Shown one piece after another: positions 34,666 through 43,305 of a DNA stretch of 64,000 bases. The DNA comes from Pseudoalteromonas haloplanktis ATCC 14393 (GTDB lineage: Bacteria; Pseudomonadota; Gammaproteobacteria; Enterobacterales; Alteromonadaceae): the NCBI RefSeq assembly GCF_000238355.1, contig NZ_AHCA01000001.1, forward strand, positions 1 to 64,000, given 5' to 3'. The notes under the pieces are model-generated. The model saw nothing but the letters and a program-made list of their open reading frames with translations, did no database searches and was not told the DNA's origin. Made by a program: the position numbers and the translations under genes. Each line of letters starts with the position of its first letter. The stretch's first letter is position 1.

Positions 34666-35646
34666 TTAGTGTTGGTTACTTAAATGATAAAAAGTAGCTT
34701 GAACATAATCTTGGGGGTTGCCTGTGTTGTTTTGGTTATAAACACCGGCTTTAAAGTACATATATTGATTGTTTTTGCTATAACCGCTATCACTCATATC
34801 CATAGATTTAGTAATGTTAGGCTTTCCTTGACGGATCAAGGTTACAAACAAAACATCATTTTCCACAGTAATTTTATAACTAAACTTTTCATTTAATTTA
34901 ATACCGTCAGTGGGATCAGCCAAAGTGTGGGAGCGGCTACCAACAAGATCTACCCATACATCATCGCCGTCGTTGATCTCATGAGCAAAATAAATAGCGC
35001 CATGCTCATTATCAGGTAGCTTACGATAGTATAAGCGGATTGGTTCATCATCAGTCGCATGTATTTGACCAATAATAACGCGCCCTACTTTTTTTATGTC
35101 TCCGGTTACAGATACACGGTTAACTGCGAGCGTTGCTTCCAAGCTGCCTTCGACTGCCCCAGCTTTTCTTTTTACTGAGCTATGAGCTGAACTAAATACC
35201 CAATTATTTTCCGTGATCCCTTGAGTTTTTACTCGCGTGTTACCTCGTCTGAGCATTTCACGTAATTCAGTACGGGCATACTTAGTGTTTTTAGAGGTTT
35301 TGGCACCTTGGTTAGGACAGGCAAATACCATTCCACCATCTGCAGCCGTGTAAAATAATGGCTCTAGTTTAAAACCATCACTTAATGGCTTTTCCCAAAC
35401 GATATCTGCTTTTTGATCTTTATTAAGATCTGTGGGTAAAGTTAAATACCAATTAAGTAAATCAAAGTTTTCGCTTGGTGTTTTACTTGCATCTAACTTA
35501 GTAAAATCACCTAACAATACACCTGCAGTTAATTGCTGGTGCGACTGTGGAATAGCAGCTGCTTGCTGTTGTGCATTCACACCACAATGCCACGCAACCG
35601 TCGCTAATAATGTTAATGCAGGCAGAAATATATTGTGTTTTATCAT
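34666..35646 (-). CDS. PL7 alginate lyase
   Basis: This 326-residue secreted lyase has a signal peptide (GVNAQQQ near residue 25). All three PL7 signature blocks are present: RTELREML (catalytic Arg), IGQIHA (catalytic Gln and His) and YFKAGVYNQN (catalytic Tyr). The QIH version is usually linked with guluronate-containing substrates. It is a single-domain enzyme without a binding module and appears soluble in the periplasm or secreted. It is the last gene of the operon, 30 bp behind fbp, with a terminator just downstream. The enzyme cuts alginate by beta-elimination to unsaturated oligosaccharides. Confidence 0.93.
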   Translation of the reverse strand: MIKHNIFLPALTLLATVAWHCGVNAQQQAAAIPQSHQQLTAGVLLGDFTKLDASKTPSENFDLLNWYLTLPTDLNKDQKADIVWEKPLSDGFKLEPLFYTAADGGMVFACPNQGAKTSKNTKYARTELREMLRRGNTRVKTQGITENNWVFSSAHSSVKRKAGAVEGSLEATLAVNRVSVTGDIKKVGRVIIGQIHATDDEPIRLYYRKLPDNEHGAIYFAHEINDGDDVWVDLVGSRSHTLADPTDGIKLNEKFSYKITVENDVLFVTLIRQGKPNITKSMDMSDSGYSKNNQYMYFKAGVYNQNNTGNPQDYVQATFYHLSNQH

Positions 35647-35676
35647 TGCATTCTCCGCGCGGATAAGCTGCTTTTG

Positions 35677-36645
35677 TTATTGCTCAAAAACAGCGTTATT
35701 GAAAACACTCACACTCGCAGGTGAGCCCATTACAACGGGTACACGCTGATGAAGGCTAGTCGGCTCTATGGTTAAAATTCGCTGACCGCGAGAGCTCGCT
35801 TGCCCACCGGCGTTTTCAATCAACATCGACAAAGGGTTGGCTTCATAAAGCAATCTTATTTTGCCATTTTCATTACCTTGTCGTTTATCTTCAGGGTAAA
35901 GAAATGTACCGCCTCTTGATAAGATTCGATGAACATCCCCCACCATAGCTGCACTCCATCGCATTGAGCTTTTTTCAAACTCAGGGCCTGCGTAGAGCAC
36001 TTTATCAAAGTAAGCCTGGATCGTTTCATGCCAATAGCGGTAATTCGCCATATTGACTGCAAATTCTTTACTATCGGGTGCGACTGACATTTTTTCTGTT
36101 GTTAGTAAAAACCCACCGTGAGTTAAGTCCAACGTGTAACAACGAGTTGGGCCGCCGGTACTCATCACTAGTAAGGTAGCAGGACCGTACAGTACATAAC
36201 CTGCACATAACTGCTTGCTACCTGTTTGCACAAACTGCTCATCACTGTCATAAGGCACATCATCACGTTTTTCGTAAATAGTAAAAATAGTCCCTATCTG
36301 ACCATTTATATCAATGTTTGAGGAACCATCTAGCGGATCAAACGCGACAATATACCGACCAGCAGGGTTACCAGGAACAGCATGATCTTCTTCTTCAGAT
36401 GCAACTGCTGCCACACAGTCTTCCTCAAGTAACATATCTTTAAGTAACTGATTGGCGATCACATCAAGCTTTTTTTGTACCTCACCTTGGATATTTTCAT
36501 CCAAAGTCGATCCTAAAACCCCAGCGAGCTCACCTTGGCTTACTCGAAATGCGATTTCTTTACTGGTCGCTAAAATGGTGCGGATCAACATAATTAAATC
36601 GGTTTCCACACCATCGCTTTTTAACACTGGAATTAGTCGTTTCAT
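35677..36645 (-). CDS. fbp: Fructose-1,6-bisphosphatase, class I
   Basis: This 322-residue class I enzyme hydrolyses fructose-1,6-bisphosphate to fructose-6-phosphate. The metal and substrate motifs DPLDGSSNIDIN near residue 112, GGTFLYPED near 250 and YEANPLSMLIENAGGQ near 270 are intact. The length matches the family. The start codon overlaps the fba stop by 4 bp, so the two are translationally coupled. Alginate breakdown yields only three-carbon products, and this gene with fba gives the operon its own gluconeogenic exit. A second copy elsewhere in the genome is possible, but that cannot be seen here. Confidence 0.95.
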   Translation of the reverse strand: MKRLIPVLKSDGVETDLIMLIRTILATSKEIAFRVSQGELAGVLGSTLDENIQGEVQKKLDVIANQLLKDMLLEEDCVAAVASEEEDHAVPGNPAGRYIVAFDPLDGSSNIDINGQIGTIFTIYEKRDDVPYDSDEQFVQTGSKQLCAGYVLYGPATLLVMSTGGPTRCYTLDLTHGGFLLTTEKMSVAPDSKEFAVNMANYRYWHETIQAYFDKVLYAGPEFEKSSMRWSAAMVGDVHRILSRGGTFLYPEDKRQGNENGKIRLLYEANPLSMLIENAGGQASSRGQRILTIEPTSLHQRVPVVMGSPASVSVFNNAVFEQ

Positions 36646-37724
36646 GATGAGTACCTGTTAACACAATTAAGATCAGTAAAACACTGCAATAATCGCATCG
36701 TCATGTTTTGCTCTGCGTGACTTAGCCAAACTCGCGGATCATAATATTTTTTGTTCGGCTTATCGTCACCATCAGGGTTACCTATTTGTCCCTGTAAGTA
36801 CTCTTTATTGTTTTGATAGTAATTCAGCACACCATCCCAACACGCCCATTGCGTATCGGTATCAATGTTCATTTTCACTACGCCATAGGTTAGTGACTCT
36901 GCAATTTTATCTTGCTCTGAGCCACTGCCACCATGGAAAACAAAATTTAAACTATTGTGCGGTAAACCAAACTTCTGTGAAACATAAGCTTGGGAGTCTT
37001 TCAAAATGCTAGGGGTCAACACAACGTTACCTGGTTTATAAACACCATGAACGTTGCCAAATGAAGCTGCAATAATAAAATTAGGGCTGATTTTTCTTAA
37101 TTTTTCATATGCATAGGCAACTTCTTCTGGTTGTGTATAAAGAGAAGAACTATCGAGGTGGCTGTTATCCACTCCATCTTCCTCACCACCTGTGCAACCT
37201 AACTCAATCTCCAAGGTCATGCCTATTTTTGCCATACGTGCTAAATAACGTTCACAAATAGCTATATTTTCTTCTAATGGCTCTTCAGAAAGGTCGATCA
37301 TATGCGAACTAAAAAGCGGCTTCCCTGTTTGCTGAAAGTAACGTTCGCCTTCATCTAACAAACCATCAATCCACGGCAGTAACTTTTTCGCTGCATGGTC
37401 CGTATGCAACATAACTGGCACGCCATAATGCTCAGCAACAGTATGAACATACTTAGCCGCACTTACAGCACCAAGCACAGCACTTTGTTGCTCAGGTAAA
37501 ACAAGGCCTTTGCCACAAAAAAACTGGGCGCCACCGTTCGAAAGCTGAATAATAACGGGGGACTGTACTTTTTTTGCCGCTTGTAAAGTGGCATTAATCG
37601 AAGATGTGCCGATCACGTTAACTGCAGGTAATGCATATTGATGCTCACGGGCATGTTCATACACCTTTGTGACATCATCACCAACAATGACTCCTGGTTT
37701 TACTTGTGCTAGTAGATAACCCAT
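36642..37724 (-). CDS. fba: Fructose-bisphosphate aldolase, class II
   Basis: This zinc-dependent aldolase joins dihydroxyacetone phosphate and glyceraldehyde-3-phosphate. It shows KPGVIVGDDV near the start, LPAVNVIGTSSINA, MLHTDHAAKK with the catalytic Asp and zinc His, DLSEEPLEEN, the FHGGSGS phosphate loop and MNIDTDTQW. The open frame extends to 37796, but the family N-terminus corresponds to MGYLLAQVKPGV at 37724, giving 360 residues, close to the E. coli length; the extra 24 residues would overlap eda. It lies 13 bp behind eda and is coupled to fbp. In the alginate context it works in the gluconeogenic direction. Confidence 0.93.
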   Translation of the reverse strand: MGYLLAQVKPGVIVGDDVTKVYEHAREHQYALPAVNVIGTSSINATLQAAKKVQSPVIIQLSNGGAQFFCGKGLVLPEQQSAVLGAVSAAKYVHTVAEHYGVPVMLHTDHAAKKLLPWIDGLLDEGERYFQQTGKPLFSSHMIDLSEEPLEENIAICERYLARMAKIGMTLEIELGCTGGEEDGVDNSHLDSSSLYTQPEEVAYAYEKLRKISPNFIIAASFGNVHGVYKPGNVVLTPSILKDSQAYVSQKFGLPHNSLNFVFHGGSGSEQDKIAESLTYGVVKMNIDTDTQWACWDGVLNYYQNNKEYLQGQIGNPDGDDKPNKKYYDPRVWLSHAEQNMTMRLLQCFTDLNCVNRYSS

Positions 37725-37737
37725 TCTGCATAGACCC

Positions 37738-38358
37738 TTACGCTTTATTCGCCTCAACACAGGCATCAGTGATCGCCTGCCAATTCTCTTGTTCAACCCA
37801 CTCTTTAGGTGCTATCCACGTACCACCTACAGCAATGACATTATCCAAGGCAAGGTATTCGTGTTTATTTTGTGCATTTACGCCGCCAGTCGGACAAAAA
37901 CTGACACTTTGGAACACGGTTGAAACTGCTTTTAAAAATGGTGCGCCGCCTGATAGTGAAGCCGGAAATAACTTTTGCTCTGTAAAGCCAGCTTCTAACG
38001 CCAGTAAAATATCAGCCGTATTAGATACACCAGGAACAACCGGTACAGGGCATTCTTTCAACGCCGCAAGCAAGGTTGGAGAAACAGCGGGTGTAACAAT
38101 AAAGTCAGAACCTGCGTCAAGTGCTTGCTGTAAAATTTCAGCATTGATCACTGTGCCAGCACCCACTTTTAACGATGGTACAGCTTCTTTTATAGCTTTA
38201 ATTGCAGCTAAAGATGCATCGGTGCGCAGCACAACTTCAACCAAGCCTAATCCTGCAGCAGCCATTGCTTTGGCTATATTAACGCCTTGCTCAGCAGTAT
38301 CAGCTTGAATTAAAGGAAGAAGTGTTTGTCCCGACATGAGTTCAGTAAAGCGAGTCAT
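37738..38358 (-). CDS. eda: KDPG aldolase (2-keto-3-deoxy-6-phosphogluconate aldolase)
   Basis: This 206-residue Entner-Doudoroff aldolase splits KDPG into pyruvate and glyceraldehyde-3-phosphate. The Schiff-base region KLFPASLSGG near residue 132, VGAGTVINAE near 62, and CPTGGVN near 157 are in place. It takes the product of KdgK and is the last carbon-splitting step of alginate breakdown. The hairpin at 38394-38424 separates it from kdgK, while fba follows within 13 bp. Confidence 0.95.
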   Translation of the reverse strand: MTRFTELMSGQTLLPLIQADTAEQGVNIAKAMAAAGLGLVEVVLRTDASLAAIKAIKEAVPSLKVGAGTVINAEILQQALDAGSDFIVTPAVSPTLLAALKECPVPVVPGVSNTADILLALEAGFTEQKLFPASLSGGAPFLKAVSTVFQSVSFCPTGGVNAQNKHEYLALDNVIAVGGTWIAPKEWVEQENWQAITDACVEANKA

Positions 38359-38393
38359 AGCTATATCTCTCTTAATATTTATTATGTGTTGAG

Positions 38394-38424
38394 ACGAAAA
38401 GGCACCCCATTGAAGCCTTTTCGT
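38394..38424 (-). other. Intercistronic hairpin between kdgK and eda
   Basis: ACGAAAAGGC pairs with GCCTTTTCGT across an 11-base loop, with a weak T-rich tail. It may be a leaky terminator or processing site within the operon. Confidence 0.55.
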
Positions 38425-38434
38425 TTAAATTCTA

Positions 38435-39364
38435 TTACTGTGAGTCAACCATTGCCCGATTGAAAATATCTTTTGCGGTAATTGCGCCAGGTTGCTGAAT
38501 AACAATGGCGGCGGCTTTAGCAGCTTTACTTACAGCATCGCTAACACAAGCCCCGGATAATCGTGCACCTAAGTAAACACCATTAAATGCATCGCCTGCC
38601 GATGTTGTATCAACTACATTTTCCACCGGTGTGATCTGATGACTTTGCAGCTGGCCGTCAACCAAGGTTAATACTGATTCGGGGCCATTTTTTACAACAA
38701 TTTCGTTGATATCGAATTGACTCATATGGGCTAACACATCGTCTACCGAGTTCACCCCATACAATACCTGTAAGTCTTCAACACCCGGCAAAGTGATATC
38801 AGCAGACTTAAATGCAAGCTCATATTGTTGCTTTGTTTCTTCTACAGATTGCCACAACCTTGCTCTATAGTTAGGATCAAAAACTACTGTAACACCCGCC
38901 GCTTTTAAATCTCGAACGGTTTGCCAAAATATATCTCGTGCTCTAGGTTCAATCACGGCAAGTGAAATACCAGAGAAGAACAACATGTCACCAGAGGCGA
39001 GTTCATCAATGACTGCAGGATTGAAAAAATCTACAACTTTACGCGCTGCAGAATCGCTTCGCCAATAGGTAAAGCTGCGCTCTCCATGTTCGTCAGTTTC
39101 GATATAATACATACCAGGCACTTTCTCTGGGTGAGCAAAAACTAATTGCGTTCCCAGCTGCTCAGCGGCAAAACAATGTCGCATTTTCTCACTGAGTACA
39201 TCTTTACCCAGCGCAGTAACAATAACTGAATTAATTTCATTAAAACAACGTTTTAGGTATACAGCAGAGTTATACACATCACCAGCAAATGCTTGGTTGA
39301 GAGTCGTATTATCAACCGCTCTCAGCTCGACCATACACTCACCTAAAAAGAATATTTTTTTCAT
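38435..39364 (-). CDS. kdgK: 2-keto-3-deoxygluconate kinase
   Basis: This 309-residue PfkB-family kinase phosphorylates KDG to KDPG. The N-terminal FLGECMVELR and FAGDVYNSAVYLKR segments match the KdgK branch, as does the C-terminal DTTSAGDAF with the catalytic Asp near residue 250. The residue before the AGD is Ser rather than the more common Gly. It stands between the transporter and eda genes in the alginate operon. Its sequence is distinct from the fructokinase at 18577, which carries the LGGAPLN signature. Confidence 0.93.
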   Translation of the reverse strand: MKKIFFLGECMVELRAVDNTTLNQAFAGDVYNSAVYLKRCFNEINSVIVTALGKDVLSEKMRHCFAAEQLGTQLVFAHPEKVPGMYYIETDEHGERSFTYWRSDSAARKVVDFFNPAVIDELASGDMLFFSGISLAVIEPRARDIFWQTVRDLKAAGVTVVFDPNYRARLWQSVEETKQQYELAFKSADITLPGVEDLQVLYGVNSVDDVLAHMSQFDINEIVVKNGPESVLTLVDGQLQSHQITPVENVVDTTSAGDAFNGVYLGARLSGACVSDAVSKAAKAAAIVIQQPGAITAKDIFNRAMVDSQ

Positions 39365-39390
39365 TTTTTAACTTACCTTTGTTGTAAGTA

Positions 39391-39418
39391 AGCGGCAGAC
39401 ATTGGTTACTCTGCCGCT
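39391..39418 (-). other. Intercistronic hairpin between transporter and kdgK genes
   Basis: AGCGGCAGA pairs with TCTGCCGCT in a 9-bp stem with a 10-base loop. No T-run follows on the transcribed strand, so mRNA stabilisation or processing is more likely than termination. Confidence 0.5.
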
Positions 39419-39428
39419 AAACGAACCG

Positions 39429-40727
39429 TTACTTAGGTTCTTTTAATGGTTCAATTTTTGGAATTAAAATCCACACAGCCAGCATTGCGGTAATAGCTAA
39501 TGAAGCACCAATAACAAACGCAGGGGTATAGTTTCCGCCAGCAGTTAAATAAGGCACTAATGAAGTTAAACCAACAGCACCCAGCTTCGCTGCCATTCCA
39601 GAGAAACCTGACAATGTACCAACCGCTTTTTTACCGAATAAATCACTTGGTAAAGTCTGCACATTGCCAATTGCAGTTTGGAAACCAAATAGAATCACCG
39701 CCATAATTAAAACCGCTACAACAGGTGCACCAGGGTTTGCCATAGCAAGTAATGCAGGCAACATTATTAAACAGCCCAGCGTAATCGTTAGCTTACGGGT
39801 TTTATCTGTACTCCAGCCGGCTTTTAAACGATTTTGTGCCAATAAGCCGCCAAACCACGCACCAAACATTGCACCAACATAAGGAACCCAGCCATAGATA
39901 CCTATCGATTTAACATCCATGCCATACACTTCATTTAAATAAATAGGGATCCAGAACACGAATAACCACCAAATAGGGTCAATAGCTGCCGATGCGATGA
40001 TCACACCCCAGCTTTGCTTGCGACTTAATAGTTCTTTGGTTGAAGGGTTATATTCTTCTTCTTCCTGTCCTTCATCATTTATTTCACGACGTTGGCCAGA
40101 TAAAATATAGTGCTTTTCTTCTTCAGTAAGCCAAGGATGAGAGCCTGGTGGTGCTTTAACTAATATTAACCAAGGTACTAACCACAAAAAGCCCATTGCG
40201 CCCACAACCACAAAAACCATTTGCCAGCTAAAATACACAGTCAAATAGGCAATCAGAGGAATAGCAATAATGCCGCCAATCGCAGCTCCAGAGTTAAAAA
40301 TCCCCTGTGCTAAAGCACGCTCTTTAGTTGGAAACCACTCAGCATTCCCTTTGGCAGCACCAGGCCAGTTACCAGCTTCAGCAACACCAAGAATAGCGCG
40401 GAAAATACTCAAACTGAGTATCCCTTGTGCAAACGCATGAGCGACAGTAGCAAGTGACCACACACCTATTGATAATACAAAACCAAAGCGTGTACCGACC
40501 CAGTCAAATATTTTGCCAAAAATTGCCTGACCAAATGCGTATGCAAATACAAACACAATAGAGATATTGGCATAAATTTGCTTACGTTCAAGTGCCGACT
40601 CATCTGGGAATAATTCTTCAACTATATCAGGCCATAGAACACTTAACGCTTGGCGATCGATGTAGTTGATGATGGTTGCAAGTGCAATTAATGCAATCAC
40701 CCACCAACGTAGTCCTTGGAGTTTCAT
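39429..40727 (-). CDS. MFS transporter for DEH/hexuronate (anion:cation symporter family)
   Basis: This protein of about 432 residues has 12 membrane segments, of the ExuT-like anion:cation symporter family. Signatures are YIDRQALSVLWPDI in helix 1, AEAGNWPGAAKGNAEWFP in helix 4 and an acidic central loop. In alginate operons this transporter type takes unsaturated uronate monomers (DEH) into the cytoplasm. The open frame allows an ATG at 40736, but AGAGG overlaps that codon and is well placed for the ATG at 40727. kdgF ends 1 bp before the chosen start. Confidence 0.88.
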   Translation of the reverse strand: MKLQGLRWWVIALIALATIINYIDRQALSVLWPDIVEELFPDESALERKQIYANISIVFVFAYAFGQAIFGKIFDWVGTRFGFVLSIGVWSLATVAHAFAQGILSLSIFRAILGVAEAGNWPGAAKGNAEWFPTKERALAQGIFNSGAAIGGIIAIPLIAYLTVYFSWQMVFVVVGAMGFLWLVPWLILVKAPPGSHPWLTEEEKHYILSGQRREINDEGQEEEEYNPSTKELLSRKQSWGVIIASAAIDPIWWLFVFWIPIYLNEVYGMDVKSIGIYGWVPYVGAMFGAWFGGLLAQNRLKAGWSTDKTRKLTITLGCLIMLPALLAMANPGAPVVAVLIMAVILFGFQTAIGNVQTLPSDLFGKKAVGTLSGFSGMAAKLGAVGLTSLVPYLTAGGNYTPAFVIGASLAITAMLAVWILIPKIEPLKEPK

Positions 40728-40728
40728 A

Positions 40729-41076
40729 TTATTCATCCTCTAAAAAATCTTCACGAGCAGGACTAAACGTATCAATTAAAATCCCGCCTGTAGGACACGT
40801 TGCACCGTGATCGGCAAACGGTGGAATAAAACAGCTATCGCCTGGCTTTAGAATTTTAGTCACACCATCAATATTAAAGTGAAATTCACCTTCAACTACA
40901 TAAGTAACTTGTGAATGACGGTGTGCATGGTTATAGCCAATTGCACCTTCTGCAAACCAAATTTTTACCGCCATTAGCTCTTCGTTATAGCCTAGCATTT
41001 GGCGTTTTAAACCATTACCTAGGTCTTTAATTTCGGCTTCATTGGCAAATGTAAAATGCTCACTTTGCTTGCTCAT
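40729..41076 (-). CDS. kdgF: KdgF-like cupin, unsaturated uronate ring-opening enzyme
   Basis: This 115-residue single-domain cupin has metal ligands visible in NHAHRHSQVTYVVEGEFHFN and ADHG (two or three His plus Gln), and the PGDSCFIPP turn. KdgF converts 4,5-unsaturated uronate monomers, released by exolytic lyases, into the linear ketose form DEH. It sits between the PL17 exolyase and the uptake transporter, exactly where that step belongs. GGAG precedes the ATG. Small cupins are diverse, but the context makes this assignment strong. Confidence 0.88.
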   Translation of the reverse strand: MSKQSEHFTFANEAEIKDLGNGLKRQMLGYNEELMAVKIWFAEGAIGYNHAHRHSQVTYVVEGEFHFNIDGVTKILKPGDSCFIPPFADHGATCPTGGILIDTFSPAREDFLEDE

Positions 41077-41087
41077 CGCAACTACTC

Positions 41088-43292
41088 CTAAATGTTGTTA
41101 ATCAAATAAACGCCTAAACGGCCGTTTAATGAATATGATTTATTTTGATATTTAAATGATTTCTTACTTGCAAGCTCAGCCTTGTTAATAGCGATCAAAT
41201 AGTGCTTGTCGGCAATTTCCAGCTCAACAAATACCAGCTCACCTTGCTGTGAGTGTATTAAGTTTGTCACTCTACTTTCGGCCACTAGGGTATATTCCTT
41301 ACTTGGGTTATATTCACCATGCGGTTCAAGTACAGAAATAAACTGATGCTGCTTTTTATCTGTTACGCGACGGATAAAACCATGCTCATTACGCAAATTA
41401 AAGTTAGGATCGTCGGCACCTAGTTGCGTGAATAAGAAGGCTTCATCACCTTTAACTAAGCTGGTTAAAGTGTAAAAACGGCCGTTGTCGTTAAGCCAAG
41501 ACACGCGAGCAAGCCCTTGCTCTGGTTTTGCTGTGGCTTTTAACCAAAGGTGCTGGTAACCATTTTTGTCACCCAGCGCCGATAACTGTTTAGTGTTGGC
41601 TTTTAGCTTAAAATTGGTATCAATAAGCTGCCCTTTATAGTGTAGCGGTAAATCAAGTTGATGTGATTTATCAGCAGCCACGCTAAATAAATCCAGAGCG
41701 ACAGTACTGTTCAACTCTTTTAGATTCACTAGCGCTAATGTACGTTCAAGTTCAACACCTTTATACACGGTGCTAATTTCACCACTTGATACTGTGCCGT
41801 ACTCAGATGTTTCAAAGAAATTAAGTGTTGGCGCATTTTTATTGCCCACTTCTACGTCACCATTGAAGTGACTTGTTTCATCAACCACCACAGTATTATG
41901 AGCAACTGTTTGCTTAGCGTAGCTATTATTCTCTGGCAGATAGCGACCACCGAACTTAGCTTCAACATTTAAAAACCGTGCAGCACCGTAGTCAGAGACA
42001 ATCTCTTCGCCTTTATCATAAAATTGCCATGTTAATTTATCGAAATGGCCATGCCCTAAACCTTGTGCTGCAGGCTTAAATAACAGTGCTTGGTCACCAT
42101 CAAGTTGGCTACGCATAATAACTAATGCGCCTTCTTTACCATCACTACCGTCACCAAATGCCACTGACTTAAACGTGTAAGGTGTTGCTAAGCCTTTATC
42201 TAGCGCCTGAGCTACTTTTAGCCCATCACCCGATAAAATAATTTGCCCTTGTTGTTTGGCAATATCTAAGTAGCCTGTGTCATTCGTTAAGCTATACGCA
42301 ACCGTAACACCATGAACAAGCTCAATGGTATCAATGCCTTTACTCTTAATAGCATCATTAATTGGGAAGAATAAACCGTTGTAGCTAAGTTGAATGGTTG
42401 TATCAATTGCTTTTAGCAATACACCGTCACGGTGTTCTGCAATTTTTCGTTCTGGCTCATTGTGTGCAATTGCTTGTGCAAAAGTTACAAATGGCAGCAA
42501 CGCAAAACGTTGATAATATGGGCCTTCGTTATAATAACCTTGTGGTGAAAACAACATATCCAGTTGCTTTAAGAAACCACCTTCACCTGACTTATCTAAA
42601 TCATATAACGCTTTTTCAACCCACTCAGGTTCATTCATAACGTAACCTGCCATGCCCACGCCAGCCGTAGCCCACGTACCATGGTTATGTACTTTATTGA
42701 AGGTTGTTGGCTGCCCTTCCGATAAGAATAAAGCGACTGGACGAAGTAGCTGCTTCTCAATGGTAGCACTTTGCTGATCTGTCAATGCATCATGGATCAG
42801 ATCATACGCTTGAATGGTGTATACCAACCACATTGCCTCATTCAAGCTTTGCCAAAATAACTTACCTGGGTTTTGAGATTTTACTTTACGTTTAGGGTGA
42901 ACATCTAAACTTGGGTAAAGCGTGGCATATTCAAGTAACATATCGCGAACATAATCAGCGTATTTTTGTTCTTGGCTAAGTTGATAAATGATCCCCGCAC
43001 GATACATCAATTGGTAATTTTTCTTATGACGTTCGTGAGTGTAACCGCCGCCACCATCTTTTGGCACAGGGACAACGATAGGAAAGGCTATTTCTTGATC
43101 AACTTGCGCTTTTAAACTGAGATAGCGTTCACTAAAAAAACCCTTGTTATCAAGTGCGCCACGCATTTTGACAACATCATCTTCAGTGATCACTAAATTT
43201 GGATGCGCAGCTAAAGAACTAAACGTTGTGACAGCAAGCGCAATTGACATTACACCTGCTTTTAATTTTGTTTGTAGGCTTGAGAATGACAT
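41088..43292 (-). CDS. PL17 exolytic alginate lyase (oligoalginate lyase)
   Basis: This 734-residue enzyme has a signal peptide (TTFSSLAAHP). It has an N-terminal alpha/alpha toroid with WQSLNEAMW, NKVHNHGTWATAG (the Asn-His pair of the PL17 active site) and YYNEGPYYQRFA (catalytic Tyr region), followed by a heparinase II/III-like beta-sandwich with GLGHGHFDKLTWQFY. PL17 enzymes release monomers from alginate oligosaccharides, probably in the periplasm. A GTG at 43301 is in frame, but GGAG is 8 bases before the ATG at 43292 and directly touches the GTG, so the ATG is the better start. The gene follows the PL6 gene closely. Confidence 0.93.
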   Translation of the reverse strand: MSFSSLQTKLKAGVMSIALAVTTFSSLAAHPNLVITEDDVVKMRGALDNKGFFSERYLSLKAQVDQEIAFPIVVPVPKDGGGGYTHERHKKNYQLMYRAGIIYQLSQEQKYADYVRDMLLEYATLYPSLDVHPKRKVKSQNPGKLFWQSLNEAMWLVYTIQAYDLIHDALTDQQSATIEKQLLRPVALFLSEGQPTTFNKVHNHGTWATAGVGMAGYVMNEPEWVEKALYDLDKSGEGGFLKQLDMLFSPQGYYNEGPYYQRFALLPFVTFAQAIAHNEPERKIAEHRDGVLLKAIDTTIQLSYNGLFFPINDAIKSKGIDTIELVHGVTVAYSLTNDTGYLDIAKQQGQIILSGDGLKVAQALDKGLATPYTFKSVAFGDGSDGKEGALVIMRSQLDGDQALLFKPAAQGLGHGHFDKLTWQFYDKGEEIVSDYGAARFLNVEAKFGGRYLPENNSYAKQTVAHNTVVVDETSHFNGDVEVGNKNAPTLNFFETSEYGTVSSGEISTVYKGVELERTLALVNLKELNSTVALDLFSVAADKSHQLDLPLHYKGQLIDTNFKLKANTKQLSALGDKNGYQHLWLKATAKPEQGLARVSWLNDNGRFYTLTSLVKGDEAFLFTQLGADDPNFNLRNEHGFIRRVTDKKQHQFISVLEPHGEYNPSKEYTLVAESRVTNLIHSQQGELVFVELEIADKHYLIAINKAELASKKSFKYQNKSYSLNGRLGVYLINNI

Positions 43293-43305
43293 CAACAACA
43301 CTCCA

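Noticed and set aside
37725..37796. 24-residue N-terminal extension of the class II aldolase
   Set aside because: It overlaps eda, is not part of the family N-terminus, and the ATG at 37724 gives the expected length.
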